A DNA stretch of 64,000 nucleotides from Zeus faber (taxonomy: Eukaryota > Chordata > Actinopteri > Zeiformes > Zeidae), in assembly GCA_960531495.1 (NCBI GenBank), contig OY482861.1, positions 6,090,839-6,154,838 of the forward strand, written 5' to 3'. A program made the position numbers and the translations under genes. Each line of letters starts with the position of its first letter. Positions within the stretch are counted from its first letter, which is position 1. Of this stretch, positions 35,261 to 46,020 are shown in pieces. The notes below the pieces were generated by a model that made no database searches, was not told where the DNA came from, and saw only the letters and a program-made list of their open reading frames with translations.

Positions 35261-35630
35261 ATATATTGCATGAATATTGGACAAATAAGCCTAACATCTC
35301 TCAAGAATATGCCGTATAATGATATGATTTGTTGGATGTGTCAAGGCAAGCATATGTATGAAATTGGGTTGCAACAGATCCCATTATGGAAAGTGGATAA
35401 AAGATGCATTATGTGTTTGTACAGGTATTATAATGAATTAAGTTCTATGTTTGTTAACATTTTATCTGATGCAGGTTTTGTAGTTGATATAAAAATAATA
35501 CATTTGAGCATTTTGACCTTTATCCATTAGGGCTGTGCAATATTGAAAAATATTCCTTCTGCAAAAGCAGATTCCAGTGGGATAATTATATAACATCAGG
35601 GGCAACTGCATGAATCATGAATATAATTAT
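35261..35630. other. Gene-free stretch
   Basis: An 86-residue + frame (35270-35530) has a CWMC and a CIMCLYR but no known domain. It is not called. Confidence 0.3.
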
Positions 35631-35631
35631 A

Positions 35632-36760
35632 AATATAGCTTCAGGCAGCAATACATGGGGTCCAGTTTCGTCGTGTTAGATACGTATTACAGTTTTCCAG
35701 ATTCTGTGCAATGTAGCACAGTCGATTTTTACGACCACTCAGAGACGAAGATTGGATTTATACGGCATTGGTTTATAATGTCACAATGTGACTGTGTTGT
35801 CAATGTAATGCCAATGTTCTGCAGTTTTCGGTGAGTTTGTAAAGTTCAAGAATCAATATTTGCTGATACAAATGTGGTCGAGGTGAATCAAACTCGGACA
35901 ACAACATGTATGAAACATTCCCATTGTTTGGGAAAAGAACTGGGAAACGTTTTGCTTCATTGGTTTCATCTCCCAATAATGGTGCAGGGTTGTTCCCTTT
36001 GCCACTGAGAAAATTGTCATCAAAGTGCTGGTCTAATACTTCCTGTACAATGTCAACGGGTTGTAAACATGAATTCTACATCCTTATACCACTTCTTATG
36101 TATTCTCAAAGACACCAACATTCAGCTATTTTTAGACATCTGGAACAGAAACAAAAACAAACTTTGGAATTACCTTACATAACAGTTATAATAACTACAT
36201 GTTATCTTATAAATAATAAAAACATGTTTAATTTTAATAGATCACTTGTCTATATTGTAACGCAGACAACATTTATGGAACTTTAACATTAATTTGGCAT
36301 TAGAATTATTATGGAAGAACTGGTCAATACTTAACACCTTCTGCCTTTTCATTTCACTGGACTGGACTGAACTATTCACTGGACATTTTAAATCAGAACA
36401 TGTACATTTACAGTAAATAGTATGATGACATCATAAAGCGTCCTACTCTTAATCTCATTTTGTTCATTTTGTTTACGAATAGTCCCATGTCAAGTCAAGC
36501 AGGACCACCTGGATATTTGGGGTCAAAGTTGTTGGATTTCACCAATATCTGCTCCGTATGTGGATCGATTTCGATAATACTTAAACCACAAGGTGTTTGT
36601 GACGTAGTGGTTTAAACAACACCTCAACCACGTTCGTAACTTATGTCATTGTTGTGTTCCAGATATTTTTAGCTGGGTTGGACATATTTTGACGTTAAAT
36701 GCGTTTGACAATGTCTGTGATTTGGGTCAAATTTGGCCCATATAGTAGTATACAGTAATA
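35632..36760 (-). mobile_element. Hairpin-family element, short non-autonomous copy
   Basis: The left edge TATAGCTTCAGGCAGCAATA carries the hairpin region at 35638-35649. Internal blocks TTTAATAGATCACTTGTCTA (36235), GATGACATCATAAAGCG (36424) and GCTCCGTATGTGGATCGATT (36550) are in the same order as in the 6624-10395 copy. About 2 kb, including the protease-like ORF, is missing. Confidence 0.6.
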
Positions 36761-37427
36761 TACAGTATATTGAGCATTTACGTATTCCAATGGTCTTATG
36801 TGCTTCACAAGTCTGTGATAGTTAAAATGCTCTGTTTGAAATAATATCAAGTAATTGAGTGGACGACAATAGTTGCTCTTTGTGCAAACTCCAGTTCATC
36901 TCAAAGCCCACATCACTGGCCACAACGTTTTAGCTTTTGTATTGCGTTGTTTGTATCTTAGGCTGATTACATGGTAAAAAAAGTTAGAATTCTTAAATAA
37001 TTATTTGCTTTTGCTTGGATATTGTTGTATTTTCCATGCTTTGGGGACATTTTCTCCTATATTTTTCTCAGCTGTTCATAAACTAAGCCATCCGTGAACA
37101 CAGCTTTTCATTCCGAAATCATTAAAGTGTCATCAAAGTTCACGATGAGGCTGATCTAAGACTGAACCTTAGATTCTGTTGTTCCACTAGATCACAGAAC
37201 ACTCGCACCTGCTATGAATTCCAGTCACACGGCCTGGATATTTTCTCATATGTTTTAGGAATCGCAATACAAGACCCTCTTTGCTGCAATTTAACCACAT
37301 GCCTTTTGTCCTTTTGTGCTGTGTAATTGTGTCCAATGATGAATGGTTCGGCTGATTTTGGAGATTTGTCTCTTTATGAGTGACACAGAAAAAAGAATCA
37401 TTCCATTTTTTTACTCTTCAAAGGACG
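36761..37427. other. Gene-free stretch
   Basis: AT-rich. ATAAACTAAGCCATC at 37078 recurs at 7600 and may mark more of the hairpin family. Confidence 0.35.
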
Positions 37428-37619
37428 TGTGGTGCAGACCCTGCAGACCAGATTGGGACCCAAACGGACTCTGATCAACTATTAAATATTTTATTGTTAC
37501 GGTTTGGCCAGCGAGCCTTTTTGTTTGAGTTTTCAAAAATAAAACTCCAGCCGTGTCGGCACCTCACTGCCACTCTGTCTCCCTCCCTGAACCAGAGTGT
37601 GTGGACGGAACCGTCTACA
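37428..37619 (+). repeat. 5' LTR of the Gmr1-like element
   Basis: It shares GACCCAAACGGACTCTGATC, TTTTGTTCACG-like and GTTTGGCCAGCGAGCC words with 40446-40550. AAAATAAAACTCC at 37538 can serve as poly-A signal. The 3' edge ...TCTACA is two bases before the primer-binding site. The left edge is uncertain by a few bases. Confidence 0.75.
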
Positions 37620-37679
37620 AGTGGCACCTGAACAGGGACTAAGGAGGGAGGCGGTGCGGAAGGCAGCTCAACATCCCTG

Positions 37680-38300
37680 CTGGAGGGGATGGCAGCACAG
37701 GCTCACCAGTTTGAGGAAATGGCGAGGGACCGGGCGCTTGACTGGGAGGTATAACAGAGCTGCTGCGGGGCCAGCGGCTGATCCAGGGTGACCAACATCC
37801 GGCCACCCCCTTCTGAACACCAGTATACAGAAGATGACGGGGGACGACGATGCCGAGGTGTTCATCACCACCTTCGAGATAATGGTGGATGCGGCCAGGT
37901 GGGTCACTGAGGGGAAAGGGCTGCGCCTGCTCCCCATGCTGAGGGGGGAGGCACAGCAAGCGCCGCATGGCTTACCGCCACCGCTGGGACTACCACACCG
38001 CCAGGTGGGCGGTCCTGGACCGCATGGGGAGAACACAGGAGGGGCCGCCCCTTCGCTCACAACCAACACCTGCGGGATGCGGCTCGGAGGTGGCTGCGAC
38101 CAACGGAATGGTCCTCGGACCAGATCATCGACCTGGTGGTGTTGGAGCACTTCCTTCTCAGCTTTCCGGCTAGGGCCACCCATTGGGTCCGCTGTCACGT
38201 CCCACCACCCTGGAAGCGTCCATCATGCTGTGGAGGACCACGCGGAGGTGTACAGTCGCATGGCAGCGTACCACCAGAAACGGCCCGTACTCAGGATCAA
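37680..38300 (+). pseudogene. Gmr1-like gag with SCAN-like segment
   Basis: The N-terminal part reads LEGMAAQAHQFEEMARDRA, then GDDDAEVFITTFEIMVDAAR (from 37840), a retroelement capsid start. After a frameshift, 38065-38200 reads LRDAARRWLRPTEWSSDQII, then LVVLEHFLLSFP and HWVRCH. This matches the SCAN-domain pattern (RRWLRP, E-S--QI--L-VLE-FL--LP, WV). Published work derived vertebrate SCAN domains from Gmr1-type gag. No zinc knuckle is seen. Confidence 0.75.
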
Positions 38301-38459
38301 CGAGGGAGACAGTAGGACCTCTACTCTCCTCGGTGCCCAGGACTGCCAGGACGGCTCACTGACTGACACCCTCCTCCCCTTCCGCCCAGTTCCGCCCAGA
38401 AGGGACACCTACCAGCCGGGTCCTGTGGCGATGTAGGATGCCTTCTCTCCTTCACTCAA

Positions 38460-39430
38460 TCAGGAGAGAAAGTAACCCAATTGTTGGTTCCGAAAAGCAC
38501 ACTGCAACGGATAATGACCTTTCTATTGACGGGGCTGTTGGGGAGATGTGCGTAGGTGGTGCATGTCTCGAGTGCCAATTAGTCAACCCTCCGGCTACTC
38601 CAACCGCACCATTGAGGCCCCTACCCCTAGTCAAGGCGCCATTCGAAAGATTGCAGTGGCCGCGGGTATCATTTTGTGTTGGTCCTAGTGGATTATGCAA
38701 CCAGGTCCCAAAGCAGTGCTCCTGCACAGTATTACGGTCAAAAGTGTGGGGAAGGCCCTATTTCAGGTCATCTCTGGAGTCGGGATTCCCAGGGAAATCC
38801 TGACCGACCAGGGCACTTTCTTTATGTCACATACACGGGAAATTTATAGGCTCTTGGGCGTCCGCTCAGTTCGGACCAGCGTGTACTATCCCCAGACCGA
38901 TGGTCTGGTGGAGCGGTTCAATATGATGCTGAAGAACATGGTTCGTATGTTAGTTCACGATGATAGCCGTAATTGGGATAAGTGGTCGGACACTGTTGTT
39001 TGCGGTGCAGGAGGTTTCCCAGGCATCCACAGGATTTTGCCCCTTTAAACTCTCTGGCAGGAGACCCCAGGGGGTACAAAACCTTATTAAAGAAAACTGG
39101 GTGGAAGGGCCAAGCACAAGTGAAAAAGAGGTTCAGTATGTTATGGACCTGTGAGCAAAACTACACATGCTGGGGCGCCTGTCACAGGAGAATTTGCTCC
39201 AGGCTCATGAACGTCACAACAACAGAGAATCAGACAATTTGCACTGGGAGACAAGGTGCTCCCACATCCATCTCTAAATTGCTTGCGAAGTGGCAAGGGC
39301 ACTTTGTGGTCATGCAGCGGGTTGGGGATGTCGACTATGAAGTGGAGCAGTCGGACAAGGGTGTTGCGACTCAGATTTACCACATTAACATCCTAAAGGA
39401 GTGGAGGGAGAGGTTGTCCGTATCTCTGGC
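38460..39430 (+). pseudogene. Gmr1-like integrase
   Basis: The zinc-binding N-terminus is at 38465-38590 (VTQLLVPKS, then CLECQLVNP). The core begins VLVDYATR near 38685, giving the first Asp. It continues LTDQGTFFMS (38800-38830), giving the second Asp, and SVYYPQTDGLVERFN (38880-38925), giving the catalytic Glu. The C-terminal part has KLLAKWQGHFVVMQRVGDVD (39280-39340) and TQIYHINILKEW. All three catalytic residues can be seen, but in different frames. The domain precedes the RT segment. Confidence 0.85.
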
Positions 39431-39529
39431 CACTGCGGTGATCGAGGGGGAGGAGTTGGGACCAGAGCTTCCTAAAATGACCTGTCCCACTCAGCCCTGC
39501 CAAGTAACCATCCCTCCAGGGGCCAGAGC

Positions 39530-39850
39530 GCAGACATGGCCGCATTACAGCAGCGGTTCTCTGATGTCTTCTCCCCCCTGCAATGTCGCACGTCCCCCAA
39601 ACACCACAATGTGGAGACGACCATGGGGGGTAAATTGACTCCCGGCCGTAACCCTTGCGGCCAGGAGCCAAAGTAATGCAGGCATAATTAGAGGCCATGC
39701 TGGACCTGGGGCTGATAGAGGAGTCAACAAGTTACTGGTGCAGCCCCATCATACTGGGAGGTAAGCCAGATGGGTTAGTCCTGTTCCGTGTAGACTACTG
39801 AAAGGTGAACGCGGTGTCGAAATTCGACACATACCAAATGGGTTAGCTAA
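39530..39850 (+). pseudogene. Gmr1-like reverse transcriptase N-terminal fragment
   Basis: RFSDVFSPLQCRTSPKHHNV is followed by a Glu-Ala-Met-Leu-Asp-like stretch and SPIILGGKPDGLVLFRVDY, then KVNAVSKFDTY. This is the region just before the RT palm. The palm with the YxDD box is missing, as the next recognisable sequence is RNase H. Confidence 0.8.
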
Positions 39851-39879
39851 CCTAACCCCTAACTCCAAAGTTAAATCTG

Positions 39880-40240
39880 CTCTCTTGGGGAAGCCAGTGC
39901 TGTTTACACTTAACTTTTATCTCCCTTTTGGCTTGCAGACTGATAAGTCGGACAGAGGGCTGGGAGCAGTGTTGTCCCAGCAGGTGGAGGAGCCGACCGA
40001 CCAGTGCTGTACATCAGCCGGAAGCTCTCCGAACAGGAAGTGGACCATTGGCACCCTCCGGCATTGCCTCCTGGAACGCCCTTTAACCCTCTGTTCGGAC
40101 CACGGCCGGCTGCAGTGGCTCCACCACATGAAGGATACCAACGAGCGGATCACCCGTTGGTACCTAGCCCTTCAGCCCATTAAGTTCAAAGTGATCCATA
40201 GGCCGGGGGCACAGATAGTGGTAGCCGAGTTTCTCTCCAC
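39880..40240 (+). pseudogene. Gmr1-like RNase H
   Basis: It begins LLGKPVLFTLNFYLPFGLQT and DRGLGAVLSQQVEE. The usual first Asp position reads TDKSD. It continues LCSDHGRLQWLHHMKDTNER and ends HRPGAQIVVAEFLSTLGG. It lies at the 3' end of pol, unlike in Gypsy elements where integrase follows. Confidence 0.82.
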
Positions 40241-40445
40241 TCTTGGCGGGGGGGTTGTGCAGTGGGCTGGCGGCCGGACAGCTCCCTGGCCTAAGTCTGG
40301 CAGTGAGGGTTTTTGGCAGATGGGGGCGTGGTTTAGCCGGCGTCTGCAGGCTACAGTGCGGGATTCGGCCCACACCAGCGCAGATGTTCTGACTCGGCCG
40401 ATCAGCCCGTTGTCGCTGAATGGTCTGAGTCTGCTGGGAGAGGCG

Positions 40446-40550
40446 TGATGCAGGAAACCCTGTGGACCAGATCGCGACCCAAACTGACTCTGATCAATTA
40501 TTTAATACTTTTTGTTCACGTTTTGGCCAGCGAGCCTTATTGTTTGAGTT
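40446..40550 (+). repeat. Truncated 3' LTR of the Gmr1-like element
   Basis: TGATGCAGGAAACCCTGTGG is followed by GACCCAAACTGACTCTGATC and GTTTTGGCCAGCGAGCCTTA. Similarity to the 5' LTR stops near 40550, so about half the LTR is missing. Confidence 0.7.
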
Positions 40551-40926
40551 GTCTTCCATATCTCAAGTACCTCCATACAACAAATGCCTTTAAATTTGCA
40601 TTCAATTTTCAATCAGAACCACTCAGTGGGTTCTAAATTTCAGTCAGTTCTATTCCACTGCATTTGCATACAGGGAACCAGTGATAATGTCATTAATGCT
40701 GATATGGCAGCCCTTTGCATTGTGCAGCTCCTTTAGTAGATCCTTTAGTGTTGGAGAGGAAGAAGAATAAAAAACAAATAACCAAATAAGTACAGGTCAA
40801 AGAGTAATAGATAGAGGGGGAGAATATCTCCGGTCCAGCTCGTCCATTTGGGGTGAGACAGGTTACCACAGATTGAAAAGAAGGAGGAGAGCGGCTGTGT
40901 GGACCGTGATGGAGAAGCCCCTGAAT

Positions 40927-40929
<3 letters not shown>

Positions 40930-41007
<78 letters not shown>

Positions 41008-41031
41008 TACACACACACACACATACACACC
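40930..41031. repeat. (CA)n microsatellite
   Basis: A CA tract with two GCACGC-type interruptions. A CT tract follows at 41117-41161. Confidence 0.96.
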
Positions 41032-41162
41032 TCGTTCTTATTATGCTGGAATCTTCAACCGCCTTTCATTGTTTTGTCCCCTGATCTAATTTTCGCCCTT
41101 TTTCTGTTTTTCGCTCTAATCTTTCTCTCTCTCTCTCTCTCTCTCTCTCCCTCCCTCTCTCA

Positions 41163-42620
41163 AATTGAAGTTATCTGATGCAATAGGAAAACCTTTTAAC
41201 AAAGTTTTCTGTCTCTTCCCGCCCCCATGCAGTTGCACGCTAACGGATCTGTTTTCCCACTAAGAGCATGTCTTACCTAATGCCCTGTATAGGATTAATG
41301 AAAGATTGATGCCTATCAGTCTTCAAATAGAGTGATGGACAGGTTTTTACCAGTAAGTGCTTAAATTTGTCAAACCTTTCAAATTAAATCATATCCGTCC
41401 TGGGCAGCTACAGATCCCATTCTACTGTAGGTGCTTATCTTTTTTTAAGCCAAGGGAAGTGAGGTTGTAATATATGAAGTATTCTGATCATTACTAACGC
41501 CTCTCTTATGTTCTGTCACCTTGTTGTACAATTAGCATTTCCCTTTCACTTTTCAAAATGAAATCTCTTGGCATGTGTTTGTAAGTCAAATTTCTCCTCT
41601 GAAATTTGAAATGAAAGGTTAATCTAGGATATAACTAGCTTGTTTTATTGGTTTTGATAAAAAAAAAAAAAAAAAAACACACACTTGATACTACATACAA
41701 TAGTGAATAGAACAGCTGTGCTGTATTATATTGCAATGGAAAGGGCATATTAAAGCCAATATAACAGCGCTATATCACTCTGCAACTATAACACACAATG
41801 GGTTTCCTGGATCATATTCGGGAAGTTTAAAAAATTGAGGAACGGCAGGGCAGCAGAAAAAAACCCATTAGATTTTCAGGAAGTGTGTTTGTGACTTTTT
41901 AAGTGTGTGTGAGGGCTGCGAGTGTGATCTTCACATTTCCAGAGGACGGCGCTCTGTCCCAGACCATCTGTTAGCCTTATTCCCCATTGCATTTATATGG
42001 ATAACAAGACGTGCATTAGAATAACTAATACAACAGGCCTCATATGGTGCGTGTGCACTAACAAGATGTTACAGATTGGTGGGTTATTTTGGAGACTGTT
42101 GCTCTGGTGAACGAGACATTTTGGAGCCTCGCCGCCCAAGTGTTTAAATGCATACTTATCAGGAGCGTGCAGCTGTTTGAATATCTGCACCACTTTTTAA
42201 CCAGTAGTTCAAAAGGTGTAAAAGTAATGTGTAAGCACAGTGGTGGTCGATTGGTAAATGGATTGATAGCAGCATTTCTGGCTGTAAACGGTAAATCTAC
42301 TGACATACTGTATTTCTTTGTTCATGAAAGCATGTTTGGGAGTAAATTAATCATTGCTGCTCGACATGTCGGCCACAAGTGCTTCATGTATCGGCGTGTC
42401 TCCTGCACAGGCCCCGTCTGCACCAGTTTCAACATCCAACTTTCCATCGCTCCCTTCAACGGCGAACCCCTGCAGATGAAAGCGGAGGAGATAGAGAGCC
42501 CGAGTGGAGTCCTTGGGGACGGTGGGTGGATGGGGGGGGGGGGGTTGATGGAGGCGTTGTTCCGATAGCAGGGCTGAGGGTCGGGGAATAAACAGAAGAA
42601 GAATAAACAGAAGAAGAAAC
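41163..42620. other. Gene-free or unassigned stretch
   Basis: Poly-A at 41660-41678 and G11 near 42533. The minus frame from 42814 to 42347 (155 residues) crosses the duplicated segment and has no recognised domain. An undetected exon cannot be excluded at 42390-42540, which is GC-richer. Confidence 0.3.
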
Positions 42621-42812
42621 CAAATAAGAATAAGGGCCACGGGTTTGGGCTCCGGGAAGCGCTCCCTCAGGGGACGAGCACTAAAGTACGCTAAAATGGA
42701 GAAATGTGAAGTGGTCCCGTCCAGAGGGGAAGAACGTTCACATCCAGATTTTGAAACCACAGCGGATGATTGATGCCTGCAGGGAAAATAATGTGATTGT
42801 GAATGAGTAAAC

Positions 42813-42815
<3 letters not shown>
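42621..42815 (-). repeat. Partner of the duplicated 195-bp segment at 19529
   Basis: The reverse complement matches 19529-19722 with about five differences. It is flanked on the right by the (TG)n tract at 42814-42892, equivalent to the (CA)n on the left of the other copy. Confidence 0.85.
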
Positions 42816-42896
<81 letters not shown>

Positions 42897-42898
42897 TG
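42814..42898. repeat. (TG)n microsatellite
   Basis: A pure TG tract of about 78 bp ending GCGCGTGCC. Confidence 0.97.
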
Positions 42899-43278
42899 CC
42901 TTTGTCGGGATTCTTTCCGCTAAATATTTCAAAGCACCAACGGAGAAAACAAAGGGAAAACGGATATCAAAATCTGGAGCAATACTCCCCGAAGAGCCAC
43001 TAAAGAAGCTCGCTTCTCTCCGTTACCGCGGAAATAAAATTGTTTGATCTCCGCCGCTCCCTGCCGTTTCTATTGTTTTGTGCCGTAACCCCCCCCCCAG
43101 GAAGCATTCAGCGATGGTGGAGCAAGCAACAAACATGTGGAGGTAAATATGCACGGTGGATGTATTTACCCACGCAAACCTGCAAAGTGGTTGATCTCGC
43201 CAGAGACCCACCACTAATTTGTAGCATTTGTATATACCTTCCCAATTCAATTAGGATCTTCCCCACACACTCCCTCTT

Positions 43279-43290
<12 letters not shown>

Positions 43291-43320
<30 letters not shown>
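43291..43320. repeat. (CA)n microsatellite
   Basis: A short CA tract next to the candidate donor. Confidence 0.9.
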
Positions 43321-43324
<4 letters not shown>

Positions 43325-43326
43325 AC

Positions 43327-43530
43327 CTCTTTGTAGACTGTGAGGAGTTGGATCATCGTAGCTTGGCGGCGATAGCAGTCGGAAAACTCCCTCTCTCGTT
43401 TGCCCATCAGCTCGCCGATTCGGACGATTTCTTCCCTTTTGTCGCGAGAGGAGTCCGACGTGGGAGGCAGTTGGAGGAGCCACGCGCCGTTTGAACACTG
43501 ATCAAAGAGGCTACGGCCGGAGGGCGGAGA
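43327..43530 (-). CDS. Candidate host exon of unknown gene
   Basis: On the minus strand an open frame reads CSNGAWLLQLPPTSDSSRDK, then EEIVRIGELMGKREREFSDC and ATMIQLLTVYKE. It runs exactly into AAAGAG|GTAAGT, a strong consensus donor (GTAAGT is the complement of 43321-43326). The composition is charged and helix-forming, unlike the repeat-derived frames around it. I do not recognise the protein, and the 5' edge is uncertain (the frame stays open to 43623; acceptor-like AG at about 43530). Immediately after the donor lies a (TG)n tract. It could be an internal or first coding exon, or chance. Confidence 0.35.
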
Positions 43531-44082
43531 TCCACATCTGTCGCATGGGACGGAGCTATTGCATCCCGATCGGCCGTCTCCAAATCGAAAAACAAACCAC
43601 ATTATGTTGTATAAACTCATCAAGTGTGATTTTGACCCATGTCCACTGGTTGGATTTTTTAGCAGAAAACGGCCAGAAGCGAATAGATAAATGTATAAAT
43701 TCTAGTACTACTATTACTAATCACACTGCCATAACAGCTATATATACAGTATTTATGTGTTTTTATTCCCACATCTTTCCAAATCTCTCCAGATTATCTC
43801 CCGTCCATTTATCAATTAGCGGAGTGAAGATAATGTTTTGATGGAACACACTGCGCTCGGCCGCCAACCGCCCATTAATCCGTGGCCGTGCAGCATGTTT
43901 TCACACCACAGTTAACTTGTCACAGTCGATAGAACACCTCTAACTATTGACCAAAAGTTTAGGTCGGAAAGCTTCCTATTAGGTCATGGACCCCCCCGGG
44001 TTATCCATCCTCAAACGTTTCTTATCGCTGTTTGGTAACAGATTTAAAGCGCGGGGAAACATACGAACGATCTGCCATCACA

Positions 44083-44104
44083 ACACACACACACACACAC
44101 ACAC
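44083..44104. repeat. (CA)n microsatellite
   Basis: A short pure CA tract. Confidence 0.85.
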
Positions 44105-44514
44105 AGACATACACACGCACATGCACTTACACGCAGTGTCCACCGGGGGTTGTCTCACTGACCAGTCCTGTTCATTAGAATTGATTTCGCCTTGAATAAC
44201 AATAAAAGGGTCCCGAGTCCACCCTCCATTCCCCCCTTCTTGACCATTTCTAAATTGATTTATATTCTTCTTTCGCCCTCGCCCCACTACCTGACACGGT
44301 TAAGGGTCGATCGTTTTGAGAGAGAGGATATGAGAGCAGTTGAGGAAAATAAGATAAGATGAGAGGAGCTGAGATGCGATGGTGGTGGGCGAGCAGACTG
44401 AGACTCGTTAAACGGTAAATGGGAGACGGATAAAGCTGTCCCTCAGTGGCGCTCTTATATTTCATGTCGATGCCTACATTTTCATAATAACAATCTCTGA
44501 TGGCACACTCCAGG

Positions 44515-44524
44515 ACACACACAA

Positions 44525-44567
<43 letters not shown>
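44515..44567. repeat. (GCAC)n tetranucleotide microsatellite
   Basis: About eleven GCAC/ACGC units, an alternating purine-pyrimidine array. Confidence 0.95.
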
Positions 44568-44655
44568 GCCAGGCACACACTCGCGCACACGTGCATGCAC
44601 GCACCCACACACAGTAGCAGATGAAAATGTTCGGTAAGGTGTCTGTCTGAGTGTT

Positions 44656-44675
44656 TGTCTGTGTGTGTGTGTGTA

Positions 44676-44711
<36 letters not shown>
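44656..44711. repeat. (GT)n microsatellite
   Basis: A GT tract with TATGTGC interruptions. Confidence 0.92.
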
Positions 44712-44712
<1 letters not shown>

Positions 44713-44837
44713 CTCTAAAAAGCTAGAGAGACCAACCGAGAGCTCACTTAAACACGCGTGCACACACTCTTGTACTGGTATCAAAGTGGGGTCCGAGTAA
44801 ATACACCGGGTTAGTGTGGTTAGTGACCCACCCAGCT

Positions 44838-45064
44838 GGCATTTTAACGTTAATTCAAAGGTGAATCAACGTCGTGGATCAAGGTCCAATCACTGTTGGA
44901 TTTTGTTTCAATTTTGAAAGGCAAATCGACGTTAAAATCGCGATGTTTGTTCAACGTCTTACTTTTCAACATGGGCATATTAGGATCTTGCGTCTACGTT
45001 GAATTAAGTATGTTGAATCAAGTTGATTTTGCAAACCGAATCAATGTTGACATTGTTTCAAAGT
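44838..45064. repeat. AACGT/TTGATTCAA-rich dispersed repeat
   Basis: Words such as AACGTTAATTC, AATCAACGTCG, ATCGACGTTAAAAT, CTACGTTGAATTAAG and CAATGTTGACATTGTTTC recur every 20-40 bp in both orientations. This looks like an internally palindromic fish DNA-transposon derivative. Its family is not identified and it is not coding. Confidence 0.5.
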
Positions 45065-45275
45065 CCTACTTTTCAACTTACATTTACATTGATCAGACGC
45101 TTTTATCCAAAGCGACTTACAATTGTTCAAACACCGACGGACGCAGCCATCAGGAGCAATTAGGGGTTCTTGCTCAAGGACACTACAGCATGCTAGCAGG
45201 AGGAGCCTGGGATCGAACCAGCAACCTTTAGATCACTAGACCACCAGCTCTACCGCCTGAGCCACCATCGCCTGT
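45065..45275 (-). mobile_element. tRNA-derived SINE
   Basis: Read on the minus strand from about 45272, the head has TGGCTCAGGCGGTAGAGC (Pol III A box) and, after about 30 bases, GGTTCGATCCC (B box). The body contains the teleost-wide block CTTTGGATAAAAGCGTCTG. The tRNA-like spacing supports a SINE rather than a functional tRNA, since no cloverleaf acceptor stem is evident. Confidence 0.75.
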
Positions 45276-45381
45276 GCCATTTCCTTTTCATTCTACACTG
45301 TACACAATTCTGCATTAAATTATATTATAACCCAGTTTGTAATAAAACAAAAAATTGGCCCTGGCATTTTTGGCCCACACA

Positions 45382-45404
45382 GCCCAGACAGTGGCTGTCT
45401 GGGC
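45382..45404. repeat. Perfect 10-bp inverted repeat
   Basis: GCCCAGACAG-TGG-CTGTCTGGGC, a stable small hairpin in otherwise anonymous DNA. Confidence 0.9.
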
Positions 45405-45726
45405 CAAAGTTACTTTTCTTTTGGCATGGGGGAAAAAGTGCATACCTGCTAACATATGCTGTGGTCAATTATTAACCCCCACATGAGAAGCAATCTGATA
45501 ACATGTTGTACTAAACGGCAAATATTCAAGTTATATGTATTAAAAACTTTTTTTAAATGTATGCTAAAAAAATCAAAAAGATAAGGGAGTCATGAATATA
45601 ATAGAAAAAACGTCCTCCCCTGCAGTAAACATGGCCAAAAACATGCACAGGTAAAAAGAGGAACATGCCCAAATATGTTGAGATATGGAACAATCCCTTT
45701 TCAGGAACTCCCTAGAAACAAGACTG

Positions 45727-45780
45727 TTCAAGTTCAAGTTCAAGAGATTATTTGTCACATACATATACATACGGTCATAC
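45727..45780 (-). mobile_element. LINE 3' end remnant
   Basis: TTCAAGTTCAAGAGATTATT and GTCACATACATATACATAC match the start of the minus-strand tails at 29913 and 47873. Confidence 0.55.
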
Positions 45781-45784
45781 GTGA

Positions 45785-46020
45785 TTGGTTCCTTGGGAAT
45801 CACCCCCACAAGACTGTGATTGGTTCCTTGCACTGAAAGGGGCAGGGCATGAACTAGGAGGCGGGAACATCTTGGGTATATAAGGAGGTCCGTAAGAATG
45901 GTTTGTCAGTCGGGCTCCGGAACCCCACTCACTGTTTATTGCTGTACTTGACCCTCAGATACACAATAAATCTTGCTCTGCTCTGCTCGGTTCCAGTGTC
46001 TTTTCTTCCAAGTTTTTGAG
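45785..46020 (+). repeat. Candidate solo LTR
   Basis: A TATATAAGG box (45877) precedes a short GC-rich segment and an AATAAAT poly-A signal (45965) followed by TCTGCTCTGCTCGG, the classic U3-R-U5 spacing. Tandem TGATTGGTTCCTTG words (45782 and 45818) lie upstream. No partner LTR or internal region is seen, and the exact ends are unknown. Confidence 0.35.

Larger units (their letters stand above)
37428..40550 (+). mobile_element. Gmr1-like Ty3/Gypsy element (integrase before RT)
   Basis: A 5' LTR (about 37428-37619) is followed by the primer-binding site TGGCACCTGAACAGGGAC (37622-37639). That differs at two of 18 positions from the tRNA-Lys type. Gag with a SCAN-like segment, integrase, reverse transcriptase and RNase H then follow in that order, and a truncated LTR copy starts at 40446. 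Integrase upstream of RT in a Ty3/Gypsy-type element is the diagnostic order of the Gmr1 group. The copy is dead: there are many frameshifts, protease is not visible, and the RT catalytic core is deleted. Confidence 0.85.

Noticed and set aside
45205..45275. Functional tRNA gene on the minus strand
   Set aside because: A and B boxes are present, but I see no paired acceptor stem or anticodon arm, and the sequence continues into a SINE body.
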